DNA of 64,000 bases from Pediococcus cellicola (GTDB lineage: Bacteria > Bacillota > Bacilli > Lactobacillales > Lactobacillaceae). The translations under genes were made by a program, and so were the position numbers. The notes beneath the pieces are model-generated. The model ran no database searches. It saw only the letters and a program-made list of their open reading frames with translations, and was not told the origin of the DNA. Of this stretch, positions 45,459-54,110 are shown one piece after another. The stretch lies in the NCBI RefSeq assembly GCF_001438655.1, contig NZ_JQBR01000009.1, forward strand, positions 1 to 64,000, in the 5' to 3' direction. Each line of letters starts with the position of its first letter. The stretch's first letter is position 1.

Positions 45459-47720
45459 CTAGTCGCCTCCTTTAAGCGCAACAACTTCTTGATTTAGTTG
45501 GACTTTCAAGGGTTGCCCCTTTAATAAATTAATTTTAGTTCCTGTCGTATCTACACGGACTTCAATCAACCGACCGCGGAAGTTGATCCGGAACTGATAA
45601 GCGGTCCACTTTTTTGGTAAGAACGGTTTAAACGACAATTGATCGCCTGACACACGCATCCCGGCAAATCCCTGCACAATTGCTAACCAACTACCAGTCA
45701 TTGAAGTTATGTGTAAGCCGTCAACTGTGTCATTGTTATAATTATCCAAATCTAGTCGCGCGGTTCGTTCATACATTTCAACTGCTTTTTGTTCATATCG
45801 TAAATCAGCTGCCAAGATGGCATGAACACAGGCCGACAAACTGGATTCATGGACTGTCAAAGGCTCATAAAAGTCAAAATTACGTTTCTTCACGTCTTCT
45901 GGGAATTTATCGATAAAGTACCAAATTCCTTGTAGCACATCAGCTTGTTTGATGTACGGTGAACGCAATATTTTGTCCCAGGACCAATGTTGATTAATAG
46001 GTAACTGGTCTTTCGGAATTGATGTAACCGGTTGCAAATCTTTATCCAAGAAACAATCGTTCTGTACAAAAATACCGAGCTTTTTATCTTCTGGCAAATA
46101 CATTTTATGAATGATATCTTGCCACTGAGCTTCTTCTTCTTTAGAAATTGCTAAATCGGCAATTTTTTTATCACTTACTTTTTTCAAAGATTCAAGCGTA
46201 TATTTTAACGTCCATTGAGCAAGAAGATTGGTATACCAGTTGTTATTGACATTATTTTCATACTCGTTGGGGCCAGTTACACCATGGATCATATAGACAC
46301 CTTTCCGTTTGGACCAGTGCACACGATCCGCCCAAAAGCGTGAAATAGCGGTTAAAACATCAATCCCTTTGGTTTTAAGGTAGGTCTCATCCCCCGTGTA
46401 ACGTGTATAATTGTATATTGCGTACGCAATTGTGCCATTACGATGAATTTCTTCAAAGGTAATTTCCCATTCATTATGATTTTCAATACCATTAAACGTC
46501 ACCATTGGGTACAGTGCGCCTTTAAGCCCTTGTTCACGAGCATTATGGAACGCGCCTGCCAACTGGTTATGGCGGTATTCTAACAAGTTTTCTGAGACTT
46601 TTTGATCCGCTAAGGATAAGTAAAGAGGTAGTGCGAAACCTTCCGTATCCCAATAAGTGGCACCCCCGTACTTTTCTCCTGTGAAGCCCTTTGGTCCAAT
46701 ATTAAGCCGCTTATCCTCACCATAAAAAGTTGAGAATAGCTGAAACAAATTAAAACGAATGCCTTGTTGCGCAGCATCATCTCCTGAAATTTGAACATCA
46801 GCTTTTGCCCAACGTTTAGCCCACTCAACACTTTGCTCTGTCACCAGTTGTTGGTGAGTTTGAGCAGCTACTTTTTGGCTAAGAACTTCCATGCCAGCTT
46901 TGAGCGTCGCATCGTCATCATAATCACGAGAAGTAACCACAATCACGCGTTTTTCAAACTGACTTGATTCTTGATTTGCCAATGTGCCTTCAAAAGTATT
47001 CACAACATTTTTTTCTGTTTCTGCTGTCTGAACGGCCTTAAGATCAGTCTGATGGGTCATTTGCGTCCCCACAGTGAACTGCGGTGTACCAAAGTCATTT
47101 GGCTTCGTTTCTGCAATTAAATACCCACTGTCCGTTGTTTGGGCTTTCGTTTTGACATTCCAAAACTTTTCATCATAGTTAGCATCCTCATTAGAAACAT
47201 CCGCATTTATTTCAGAAACAATTCTAATGGTAACCGGCTGTGATCCCAAGTTTTCAACCTGATACGACACATCAAACAATTGTTTTTGTGCCACGCTGAC
47301 AAAGCGTTGAATTGTAAAGCGCACCTGTGTCTCCTGATTGTCCACTGTAAATTGACGGGTCAAAATACCGGTCTTCATATCGAGAGACAATTCAAAGTCC
47401 TTGATAGGCGTCGTAGCCAAATCTAATTTTTGGTCATTTAGCCAAACATTGACTTTATCAAAATTTACGGCATTGATCACCTTACCAAAATATTTAGGGT
47501 AACCATTTTTCCACCACCCAACAACCGTTTTGTCAGGAAACCATACACCACCAATATATATCCCAGAATGCGTATCAGCAGAATAGTCTTCTTCAAACAT
47601 TCCTCGCATTCCCATGTAACCATTGCCAATGCTGGTCATGGACTCTTGAAGTCGCTTATTCGCTTTATCGAGTTTATGGGTAACGATCTTCCATGGATCG
47701 ATCTCAAAAGTTCGTTGCAT
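45459..47720 (-). CDS. mapA: Maltose phosphorylase (GH65)
   Basis: Phosphorolysis of maltose to glucose and beta-glucose 1-phosphate, saving an ATP. The 753-residue product starts MQRTFEIDPWKIVTHKLD, has GGVWFPDKTVVGWWKNGYP, WDTEGFALPLYL, and the catalytic-acid motif GPNEYENNVNNN (about 485). It is very close in pattern to lactobacillus maltose phosphorylases. It is followed by pgmB. Upstream, a terminator separates it from the ABC operon, so a separate promoter or partial read-through is expected. Cytoplasmic. Confidence 0.95.
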   Translation of the reverse strand: MQRTFEIDPWKIVTHKLDKANKRLQESMTSIGNGYMGMRGMFEEDYSADTHSGIYIGGVWFPDKTVVGWWKNGYPKYFGKVINAVNFDKVNVWLNDQKLDLATTPIKDFELSLDMKTGILTRQFTVDNQETQVRFTIQRFVSVAQKQLFDVSYQVENLGSQPVTIRIVSEINADVSNEDANYDEKFWNVKTKAQTTDSGYLIAETKPNDFGTPQFTVGTQMTHQTDLKAVQTAETEKNVVNTFEGTLANQESSQFEKRVIVVTSRDYDDDATLKAGMEVLSQKVAAQTHQQLVTEQSVEWAKRWAKADVQISGDDAAQQGIRFNLFQLFSTFYGEDKRLNIGPKGFTGEKYGGATYWDTEGFALPLYLSLADQKVSENLLEYRHNQLAGAFHNAREQGLKGALYPMVTFNGIENHNEWEITFEEIHRNGTIAYAIYNYTRYTGDETYLKTKGIDVLTAISRFWADRVHWSKRKGVYMIHGVTGPNEYENNVNNNWYTNLLAQWTLKYTLESLKKVSDKKIADLAISKEEEAQWQDIIHKMYLPEDKKLGIFVQNDCFLDKDLQPVTSIPKDQLPINQHWSWDKILRSPYIKQADVLQGIWYFIDKFPEDVKKRNFDFYEPLTVHESSLSACVHAILAADLRYEQKAVEMYERTARLDLDNYNNDTVDGLHITSMTGSWLAIVQGFAGMRVSGDQLSFKPFLPKKWTAYQFRINFRGRLIEVRVDTTGTKINLLKGQPLKVQLNQEVVALKGGD

Positions 47721-47740
47721 GAATGAATCTCCTCCTCTAT

Positions 47741-47783
47741 TAAAAAGGGATCAGGCAAGACTTACGCCCAATCCCTTTTTGTA
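47741..47783 (-). terminator. Terminator after the ABC operon, before mapA
   Basis: Stem AAAAAGGGAT-GGC / GCC-ATCCCTTTTT with an internal two-base mismatch, T5 on both sides. Suggests that mapA-pgmB levels are set partly by read-through. Confidence 0.8.
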
Positions 47784-47789
47784 TTCGAT

Positions 47790-48893
47790 CTAAATAATTG
47801 CTTTATCAGTCTCATCATCAAAATAGTGAGCTTTCGTCATTTCAAATGCCATTTTCAGCGTATCACCAGGTTCGTGATAATCTCTGGAATTAACTTTAGC
47901 AATAAAATCAGTTGATCCCGTGCGTGAATAAAGCATCGATTCAGATCCCAATAACTCTGAAACTTCAACTGTAGCATCTATAACTGCATCTGGGAAAGTT
48001 TGTAAGGCAACTTCTTCAGCATGAATATCTTCTGGACGAATACCCAAGGTCACTGTCTTGCCATCATAGCCCTTTGACTGCAATGTCTTAAGTTGGCCAC
48101 CAGGAATGGCAACTCTGAGTCCACCCTCGCCGACTGCATAACCACCATCTATTTTGACTTCAAAGAAATTCATCGCAGGAGACCCCATAAACCCAGCCAC
48201 AAACTTGTTGACTGGCTCATTATATAATTGTGCAGGTGTCCCGACTTGTTGAATACGTCCCTCATTCATAATGACAATTCTATCTGCCATAGTCATAGCT
48301 TCAACTTGATCATGTGTCACATAAATAAAGTTTCTGCCTAAACGTTGATGAAGTTGTGCAATTTCAGTTCGCATTTGAACACGAAGCTTAGCATCCAGGT
48401 TAGAAAGAGGTTCATCTAATAAGAATAGTTTTGCATCACGTACAATCGCTCTTCCTAAAGCAACACGTTGGCGTTGTCCACCAGAGAGTGCTGCTGGTTT
48501 TCTCTTCAGATAATCAGTTAATCCTAAAATCTTAGCCGCGTTATCAACCCGTTTTTTCGTGTCTGCCTTATCATTTTTACGAATATTTAATCCAAAGGCC
48601 ATATTGTCATAAACCGACATGTGTGGATAAAGCGCATAATTTTGGAACACCATCGCAATATCTCGATCCTTAGGTGCCACTTTATTCATGACTTTACCGT
48701 CCATCTTAAAGTCGCCTTTAGTAATATCCTCCAAGCCTGCTATCATACGTAATGTGGTTGATTTTCCACATCCGGAAGGCCCAACAAAGACTATAAATTC
48801 ACCATCATTTATAGCTAAATTGATGTCGCTAGCTGAATAGTCAGTATTGCCTTGATAGCGTTTATAAATGTGATCTAAATTAATTTGTACCAT
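47790..48893 (-). CDS. Sugar ABC transporter ATPase (MalK/MsmK type)
   Basis: A 367-residue ATP-binding subunit of a CUT1 importer. Walker A GPSGCGKSTT (about 37-46), signature LSGGQRQRV (about 135), Walker B LFLLDEPLSNLD and the H-loop YVTHDQ. The C-terminal regulatory (TOBE) half (about 240-367) is present, with GIRPEDIH. It powers the binding protein/permease set just upstream; it may also energise other CUT1 importers, as MsmK does. Confidence 0.94.
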   Translation of the reverse strand: MVQINLDHIYKRYQGNTDYSASDINLAINDGEFIVFVGPSGCGKSTTLRMIAGLEDITKGDFKMDGKVMNKVAPKDRDIAMVFQNYALYPHMSVYDNMAFGLNIRKNDKADTKKRVDNAAKILGLTDYLKRKPAALSGGQRQRVALGRAIVRDAKLFLLDEPLSNLDAKLRVQMRTEIAQLHQRLGRNFIYVTHDQVEAMTMADRIVIMNEGRIQQVGTPAQLYNEPVNKFVAGFMGSPAMNFFEVKIDGGYAVGEGGLRVAIPGGQLKTLQSKGYDGKTVTLGIRPEDIHAEEVALQTFPDAVIDATVEVSELLGSESMLYSRTGSTDFIAKVNSRDYHEPGDTLKMAFEMTKAHYFDDETDKAII

Positions 48894-48983
48894 TTGAAAC
48901 GCCCCTCATTTTGATTTTTTGACTTTCAGTAATCATAGGTAAACCTATGAACCAATCTAGATGTGGTCATTCACATCCCAAAG

Positions 48984-49640
48984 TCAATCATTCTTTTCCA
49001 CTCTTCCGCCAAACATTCGATATGCGATAAAAACCGAAAGAGAAACACTGCATATTACAATCAAGAATGCTAATTGTAAAACTAAATTTAAAATTAATAA
49101 TGTGATCAGTATGACCGTTGCCACAATTATTTTCACTGGAAAGTCTAAACACAACTCTGTGAAAGATTGTGTTGCTTCAGTACCTACCTTAAAACTTGTT
49201 ATCAGCAACATTGCTAGCAGAATTATTGAAGAAGTTAGCACAAACATGTGTGGGAGTACTAGTCCAAAAGATAATTTGTTAAAGAAAATCAAAAGTCCCA
49301 AACCACCCGCAAAAGATAAATTGAGTTTGACATTGCGCAACATCTGCACCCAATTCATAATTTCTTCTTTAAAGAACGAGCCACTTCCATTAACTTGCCA
49401 ATCCTCAACCGTTCGAAAAGTTGCCATTAAGCTAGGAACCGTAAATATCGTCAACATCACAACTAAAATCAGGTTAATCATTATAAATCCAACATTTAAT
49501 TCAAAACTTCCCAAAACAATGAGTGTTAGAATTACGGAAAAATTAATTAAAAACCATGCAAAATTAATTGTAAAGAGCGACCAAGCCCAATTGCCTGCAG
49601 CTAAAATTTTTTGACCACCTTTTGTTTTTAAATTAATCAC
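48984..49640 (-). CDS. DUF624 (YesL-like) membrane protein
   Basis: A 218-residue protein with about five or six hydrophobic helices. Patterns such as FTINFAWFLINFSVILTLIV and the absence of other motifs fit DUF624/YesL, a family often found in carbohydrate ABC operons with unknown role. I take GTG at 49640 (GAGGAG about twelve bases upstream); the TTG at 49652 touches the ribosome site. It is wedged between the second permease and the ATPase. Confidence 0.7.
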   Translation of the reverse strand: MINLKTKGGQKILAAGNWAWSLFTINFAWFLINFSVILTLIVLGSFELNVGFIMINLILVVMLTIFTVPSLMATFRTVEDWQVNGSGSFFKEEIMNWVQMLRNVKLNLSFAGGLGLLIFFNKLSFGLVLPHMFVLTSSIILLAMLLITSFKVGTEATQSFTELCLDFPVKIIVATVILITLLILNLVLQLAFLIVICSVSLSVFIAYRMFGGRVEKND

Positions 49641-49667
49641 TGTAAATCCCAACTCCTCATTTTCATT

Positions 49668-50480
49668 CTACTTAACAGCTCCGTCAGTGACACCTTTGAT
49701 AATCCATTTCTGTGCTGCCAGATAAAAGACAATAACTGGAATAATTGAAAGCGTAATGCCGGCTAACGCTAAATGCCATTGCTTAGTGTATTCACCAAAG
49801 AAATTAAACATCTGAAGCGGAATGGTATATTGAATTTGTGGAAGTACCAACGATGGCAACAAATAATCATTCCAAATCGCAATAATATTCAAAATTGCAA
49901 CTGTCACGGTCATCGGACTTAACATTGGAAAGATCACCTTGTAAAAGATTTGCCAGCGACTGGCACCTTCCATTTCGGCCGCCTCATCCATTGCGAAAGG
50001 AATACTTGATAGTGTGCCTTGGTAAAGAAAAATAGATAGGCTGCAATCAAACCCTAAGTACATGAACATTAGACCGTACATGTTTAACATGTGTACACCA
50101 CCAAAATTGGCAGTCAAAGGAATCATAACTGACTGAAACGGAATCAGCATCGCTGAAATAAAGAGTAACAGTAAACCACTACTTAATTTGCTGTGGTTAC
50201 GTTGTAATGCATAAGCTGCCATTGAGGAGCAAAGGATGATTAACAACACACTGCAAACGGTAATGATGAGCGAGTTAGTTAATGATCCAATAAAATCCAA
50301 GGCCTTAAACGAATTTACGTAGTTATGTCCGGTTGCTGGATGTGGCAATGCAAGTACGGAAGCAAAGATTCCCTTTGGTGTCTTAAAGGAATTAGTCACA
50401 ATCATATAGAAGGGAAATAACCATAACAATCCGATTAAAGCACCAAAAATAGCAACCAAATGTGTACTTTTCTTACTCAT
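49668..50480 (-). CDS. Sugar ABC permease (MalG/MsmG type)
   Basis: A 270-residue membrane subunit with about six helices. The EAA loop is AAEMEGASRWQIFYKVIFP (about 170). It starts one base inside the stop of the previous permease gene (ATG overlaps TAA), a sign of coupling. Substrate is set by the binding protein. Confidence 0.93.
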   Translation of the reverse strand: MSKKSTHLVAIFGALIGLLWLFPFYMIVTNSFKTPKGIFASVLALPHPATGHNYVNSFKALDFIGSLTNSLIITVCSVLLIILCSSMAAYALQRNHSKLSSGLLLLFISAMLIPFQSVMIPLTANFGGVHMLNMYGLMFMYLGFDCSLSIFLYQGTLSSIPFAMDEAAEMEGASRWQIFYKVIFPMLSPMTVTVAILNIIAIWNDYLLPSLVLPQIQYTIPLQMFNFFGEYTKQWHLALAGITLSIIPVIVFYLAAQKWIIKGVTDGAVK

Positions 50481-51340
50481 TACATATCCACCTCCCGTTT
50501 ACGATTATAGAAGACTTGGATTAGCGAAATGGCTGCGACGATAATGAAGAAGATAATCGCCTTTGCTTCTGCTAAAGAAAAATTACTAGAATTGTAAGCA
50601 GTATTTACAATATCCATAGCTAACATCTGGGTTGAATTGTATGGACCACCACCAGTTAACGAAAGGTTTTGATCATAGATTTTGAATCCATTAGAAAGTG
50701 TCAGGAACATACAAACGGTAAAAGCTGGTGCAATCATTGGAAAAGTAATTTTAGTAAATCTTTGCCATGCGGAAGCGCCATCAATTTCGGCGGCCTCGAT
50801 AATTTCTTGAGGAATATTTTGTAGATAAGCAATGTAGATAATCATAATATATCCGCTCATTTGCCATACCGTTACAATGACTAATCCCCAAAATCCAGTG
50901 TGCTCGGTTGTCAACCAATTCTGTAGCCACCCAGCATGAAGTGCATTACCTAATGCACTAAATCCTTGGGTGAAGATAAATTGCCAGATAAATCCCAAGA
51001 TCAATCCACCAATCATATTTGGCATAAAGAATACGGTTCTTAGGAAGTTACTTCCTTTAAACTTCTGTGTAACTAAAAGTGCTAAACCTAACCCGATTAC
51101 GTTAAGTGCAATAACGGTGACGATTACAAACGCAACTGTAAACCAAAAGGCGTTAACAAACGCCTTATCGTGAAGTAACGTAATGTAATTTTGAAATCCC
51201 ACCATTTTGGTAAATGACAATCCATCCCAATTTGTAAAGGAATAAAACAATCCTTCTAACATTGGAATAAAGACAACCAAGGCTAACGCAACGAGGGTTG
51301 GCGTCAGAAACAGCCAAAATGAAAGACTACGGTTTTTCAT
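50480..51340 (-). CDS. Sugar ABC permease (MalF/MsmF type)
   Basis: A 286-residue membrane subunit with six helices and an EAA loop AAEIDGASAWQRFTKITFP (about 190). Short MalF form without a large periplasmic insert, as in CUT1 systems of Gram-positives. Confidence 0.93.
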   Translation of the reverse strand: MKNRSLSFWLFLTPTLVALALVVFIPMLEGLFYSFTNWDGLSFTKMVGFQNYITLLHDKAFVNAFWFTVAFVIVTVIALNVIGLGLALLVTQKFKGSNFLRTVFFMPNMIGGLILGFIWQFIFTQGFSALGNALHAGWLQNWLTTEHTGFWGLVIVTVWQMSGYIMIIYIAYLQNIPQEIIEAAEIDGASAWQRFTKITFPMIAPAFTVCMFLTLSNGFKIYDQNLSLTGGGPYNSTQMLAMDIVNTAYNSSNFSLAEAKAIIFFIIVAAISLIQVFYNRKREVDM

Positions 51341-51363
51341 GTTACATTACCCTCTTTTATTTA

Positions 51364-52662
51364 TTAATTCGAACTGCTTGCTTGTTGTTTCTTCCAACCA
51401 TCTTGCATATTCTTTACAGTAGCAGCCCAGCCTTGTTTGCCTGATAGATACTTCTGTAAGTTTGGTTGTGCAACATCTGGATCCCATGAAGTACCAGTAT
51501 ATCCAGGGAATGCCCAGCCGATGGTCTTATTTTCATTTGAATACTTAAATACAGTTTGTGTCAATGCATCTTGCATCTTGAAATTGCTGTAACCTTTGTA
51601 AGCTGGTACAAAGTGTAATGTATTTACAACATCTTTTTTACCGGCTTTAGAGGTGTATAACCAATCCAAGAAGTTTTTAGCAGCTGTTTGTTCTGCTGAA
51701 GATTTTTGTCTGTTAACGGCCCAGTATAATGATGTTCCAACTGGTAATTTACCTTCTTCACCTTTAACAGGAATTGGAATCATGCCAACATCATTTTTAG
51801 CAAATTTCTTATCAATTTGTGCAATAGTAGGATAAATCCAATCACCTTGTTGAATCATAGCTGTTTTACCTTGTGAGAAGTATTGGTTAACTTGTGCTGA
51901 GTAATCCATTTGCATTACTGGTTTGATAGAGTATGTACTCTGTAAATCAAGCATTTGTTTCATGTCAGCATTCTTGGTAAATGGCATTGTCTTAGAATTG
52001 TATAGCTTCAAAGCATTCCCTTTGAAATCTTGACCAATGTACAAGTTAGCTAAATGGTCAGACATAATCCAAGCTTCCTTACCAGGTAAAGCAAAGACAC
52101 CCTTAATTCCTAACTTAGTCTTCATGGAATCGATCTTTTTAACAGCCGCCTGTAATTTAGCATAGGTTGTTAAACTTGTTGCATCAATTCCTGCTTCTCT
52201 AAAGACTTTCTTATTATATACAAATCCATAACCTTCAACGTTAAATGGTAAGCCAACCGTCTTCCCGTCAGTCTTAACAGAACTTAAAGTTCCAGGTTGA
52301 GCTGCTTTGGCAGCCTTTGTGTCAGACAAATCAGCTTCGTGAGCTTTGAACTGTTTAACATCAGCCGGACCTGCTAAACTAAAGATCGTCGGCGCATTAC
52401 CAGATGAAATTCTAGTTTTTAGAACTGGATCATATTGTGTCCCACCGCCAATAGAAGTAACTTCAATTTTTACATTAGGATGTGATTTCTCGTATTGAGA
52501 AGCAATTTGTTTAAATTGCTTATTATTTTCTACCTTCCCTTGTAAAATGGTAATCTTAACATTCTTTTTACTTGCGTTACTATTTCCGCAAGCTGCCAAT
52601 GTTAGTGCTGCGCCAGCCACCATCGTAACTGTTGCAAGATGTTTCCAAAACTTATGACTCAT
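51364..52662 (-). CDS. Sugar-binding lipoprotein of ABC importer
   Basis: A 432-residue extracellular solute-binding protein (family 1). Signal peptide with lipobox LAAC (Cys 25), then about 400 residues in two lobes (SHPNVKIEVTSIGGGTQYDP, VGLPFNVEGYGFVYNKKVF). It captures malto- or isomalto-oligosaccharides by context; specificity is inference. GGGAGG is eleven bases before the ATG. First gene of the ABC operon, with the regulated promoter in front. Confidence 0.92.
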   Translation of the reverse strand: MSHKFWKHLATVTMVAGAALTLAACGNSNASKKNVKITILQGKVENNKQFKQIASQYEKSHPNVKIEVTSIGGGTQYDPVLKTRISSGNAPTIFSLAGPADVKQFKAHEADLSDTKAAKAAQPGTLSSVKTDGKTVGLPFNVEGYGFVYNKKVFREAGIDATSLTTYAKLQAAVKKIDSMKTKLGIKGVFALPGKEAWIMSDHLANLYIGQDFKGNALKLYNSKTMPFTKNADMKQMLDLQSTYSIKPVMQMDYSAQVNQYFSQGKTAMIQQGDWIYPTIAQIDKKFAKNDVGMIPIPVKGEEGKLPVGTSLYWAVNRQKSSAEQTAAKNFLDWLYTSKAGKKDVVNTLHFVPAYKGYSNFKMQDALTQTVFKYSNENKTIGWAFPGYTGTSWDPDVAQPNLQKYLSGKQGWAATVKNMQDGWKKQQASSSN

Positions 52663-52708
52663 AATAAGAACCTCCCTGTAATTTTTTTATTTCGTCCTTA
52701 CGCATTTC

Positions 52709-52738
52709 ATTGTACGCAGGATAATTACTGTTATGCAA
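52709..52738 (-). promoter_or_regulatory. Promoter of the sugar ABC operon
   Basis: -35 TTGCAT (52738-52733), 18 bases, -10 TACAAT (52714-52709). The cre-like site overlaps the -35. Confidence 0.75.
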
Positions 52739-52747
52739 GCGCTTTCT
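52734..52747. promoter_or_regulatory. cre-like site in ABC operon promoter
   Basis: TGCAAGCGCTTTCT, 13 of 14 matches to the cre consensus. It overlaps the -35, so CcpA would repress. Confidence 0.75.
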
Positions 52748-52750
52748 GAG

Positions 52751-52764
52751 TGTTACCGGTAACA
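52751..52764. promoter_or_regulatory. Probable LacI/MalR operator TGTTACCGGTAACA
   Basis: Perfect 14-bp palindrome just upstream of the -35 and cre site. A near copy (TGTTACCGATAACA) lies at 55852-55865 before the GH13 pair, so this is likely the motif of the regulator encoded at 55866. Confidence 0.8.
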
Positions 52765-52806
52765 GCTTTTTTTCACTCTTTAAATCGTTTACCCAGACTT
52801 TCGTCT

Positions 52807-54096
52807 CTAAATAGCAATATTTTCAATCACAATTGGGCTCCCACTAACGTGAATAATGCCGTTTTTAATCATGACCAAACTTCCATCTATAGTGTTACGA
52901 TAGTTTCCATCTTGAAAGCTAGTTTTAACAATGCCACTATTGCTATGCAAAGAAAAAATTCCCAGCCTTTGTTTCTCATTTTTACTATAGTCAACCATTA
53001 CAATATCATTACCAGCATCCTTTAGTTGATAAGTCCCCTCAACTTGAATGGTATCTTGGCTTAATTTATGCATTTGTTTAATTAATTTCGACAGATCGAT
53101 AGTTGTATTCCAATTTAATTTGTCTGTCTCAAATAAACTTGGTGTGTGGGACAACCCAAACTCCTGCCCCGCATAAACCAAAGTGGCTCCTTTCTGAAAT
53201 TCAGAAAAAGCAGTCCAATTCAACAAATCATTTTCATTTTTTATTAATTCATGTGCTCTCGGATTATCATGATTTTCAAGATTACGCATTTTCACATAAT
53301 TGGCTGGATACATAATGTCTTGTCGATTCAATGTCTTTACATACTCATTCAATGAGATTTTTCCAGCCAGATAATCATGCCAATCTTGATCAATATCATA
53401 ATCATACGCAAGATCAAACGCGCGATAAATTTCGCCATCTGAAGAAATCCAATAACCCTTACTACGAATTTCACGAATGTAGTCACCGCCCGTTGATTCT
53501 GCCAACCAAACTAAATCAGACTTTACCTCCGACACTTCTTTGCGTGCCTCTAACCAGAATGGCAAGGGAACCTGCGGCGCTACATCACAACGAAAGCCAT
53601 CCACGATCTTTGCATATTGTTTTAGAGTTTCGATCTGATAATGCCATAAATCATGATTAGAATAATCAAGTTCAGCCACATCCGACCATTCTGGATTTTT
53701 ATTAAATAATTTTCCTTGGCTATCGTGCAAAAAGTATTCCGGATGTTGTTTTAATAGCACCGAATCACGTGAAGTGTGATTGTAAACGATGTCAATCATT
53801 AACTTCATTCCTTGGCGGTGAATTTGCTCCGCCAAGTGAACAAAATCATCCCAAGTTCCCTGAGCAGGATCAATTTTACGATAATCCTGAATGGCATAGG
53901 GTGAGCCTACAGTTCCCTTGCGGCCCGTGTGACCAACTGGATTAATAGGTAATAACCAAATAAAGTCTGTTCCCAATTCTTTTATTCTGGGTAAATCTGA
54001 TTCTAATGCCCTTAGAGTTCCCTCTTTGGTATGATTTCTAACAAACACACTATAAATTTGCAACTTACGAAGTTCAACACTTGTATCATCAGCCAT
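52807..54096 (-). CDS. GH13 alpha-amylase-family enzyme, short
   Basis: A 429-residue cytoplasmic GH13 enzyme, no signal peptide. Motifs: DIVYNHTSRDS (about 97), DGFRCDVAPQ (nucleophile Asp about 170), WLAESTGG (Glu about 199), LENHDNPR (Asp). Sequence like QIYSVFVRNHTKEGTL resembles neopullulanase/cyclomaltodextrinase relatives but without the N-terminal domain, so it could be a trimmed maltogenic amylase or a sucrose-phosphorylase-like glucosyl enzyme. It lies 14 bases after the preceding GH13 gene and should share its transcript. Confidence 0.8.
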   Translation of the reverse strand: MADDTSVELRKLQIYSVFVRNHTKEGTLRALESDLPRIKELGTDFIWLLPINPVGHTGRKGTVGSPYAIQDYRKIDPAQGTWDDFVHLAEQIHRQGMKLMIDIVYNHTSRDSVLLKQHPEYFLHDSQGKLFNKNPEWSDVAELDYSNHDLWHYQIETLKQYAKIVDGFRCDVAPQVPLPFWLEARKEVSEVKSDLVWLAESTGGDYIREIRSKGYWISSDGEIYRAFDLAYDYDIDQDWHDYLAGKISLNEYVKTLNRQDIMYPANYVKMRNLENHDNPRAHELIKNENDLLNWTAFSEFQKGATLVYAGQEFGLSHTPSLFETDKLNWNTTIDLSKLIKQMHKLSQDTIQVEGTYQLKDAGNDIVMVDYSKNEKQRLGIFSLHSNSGIVKTSFQDGNYRNTIDGSLVMIKNGIIHVSGSPIVIENIAI

Positions 54097-54110
54097 TACT
54101 TTTACCTCAC

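Noticed and set aside
48961-49614. 217-residue plus-strand ORF
   Set aside because: Shadow of the DUF624 gene: no ribosome site, basic nonsense composition, and the opposite strand has clear membrane helices.
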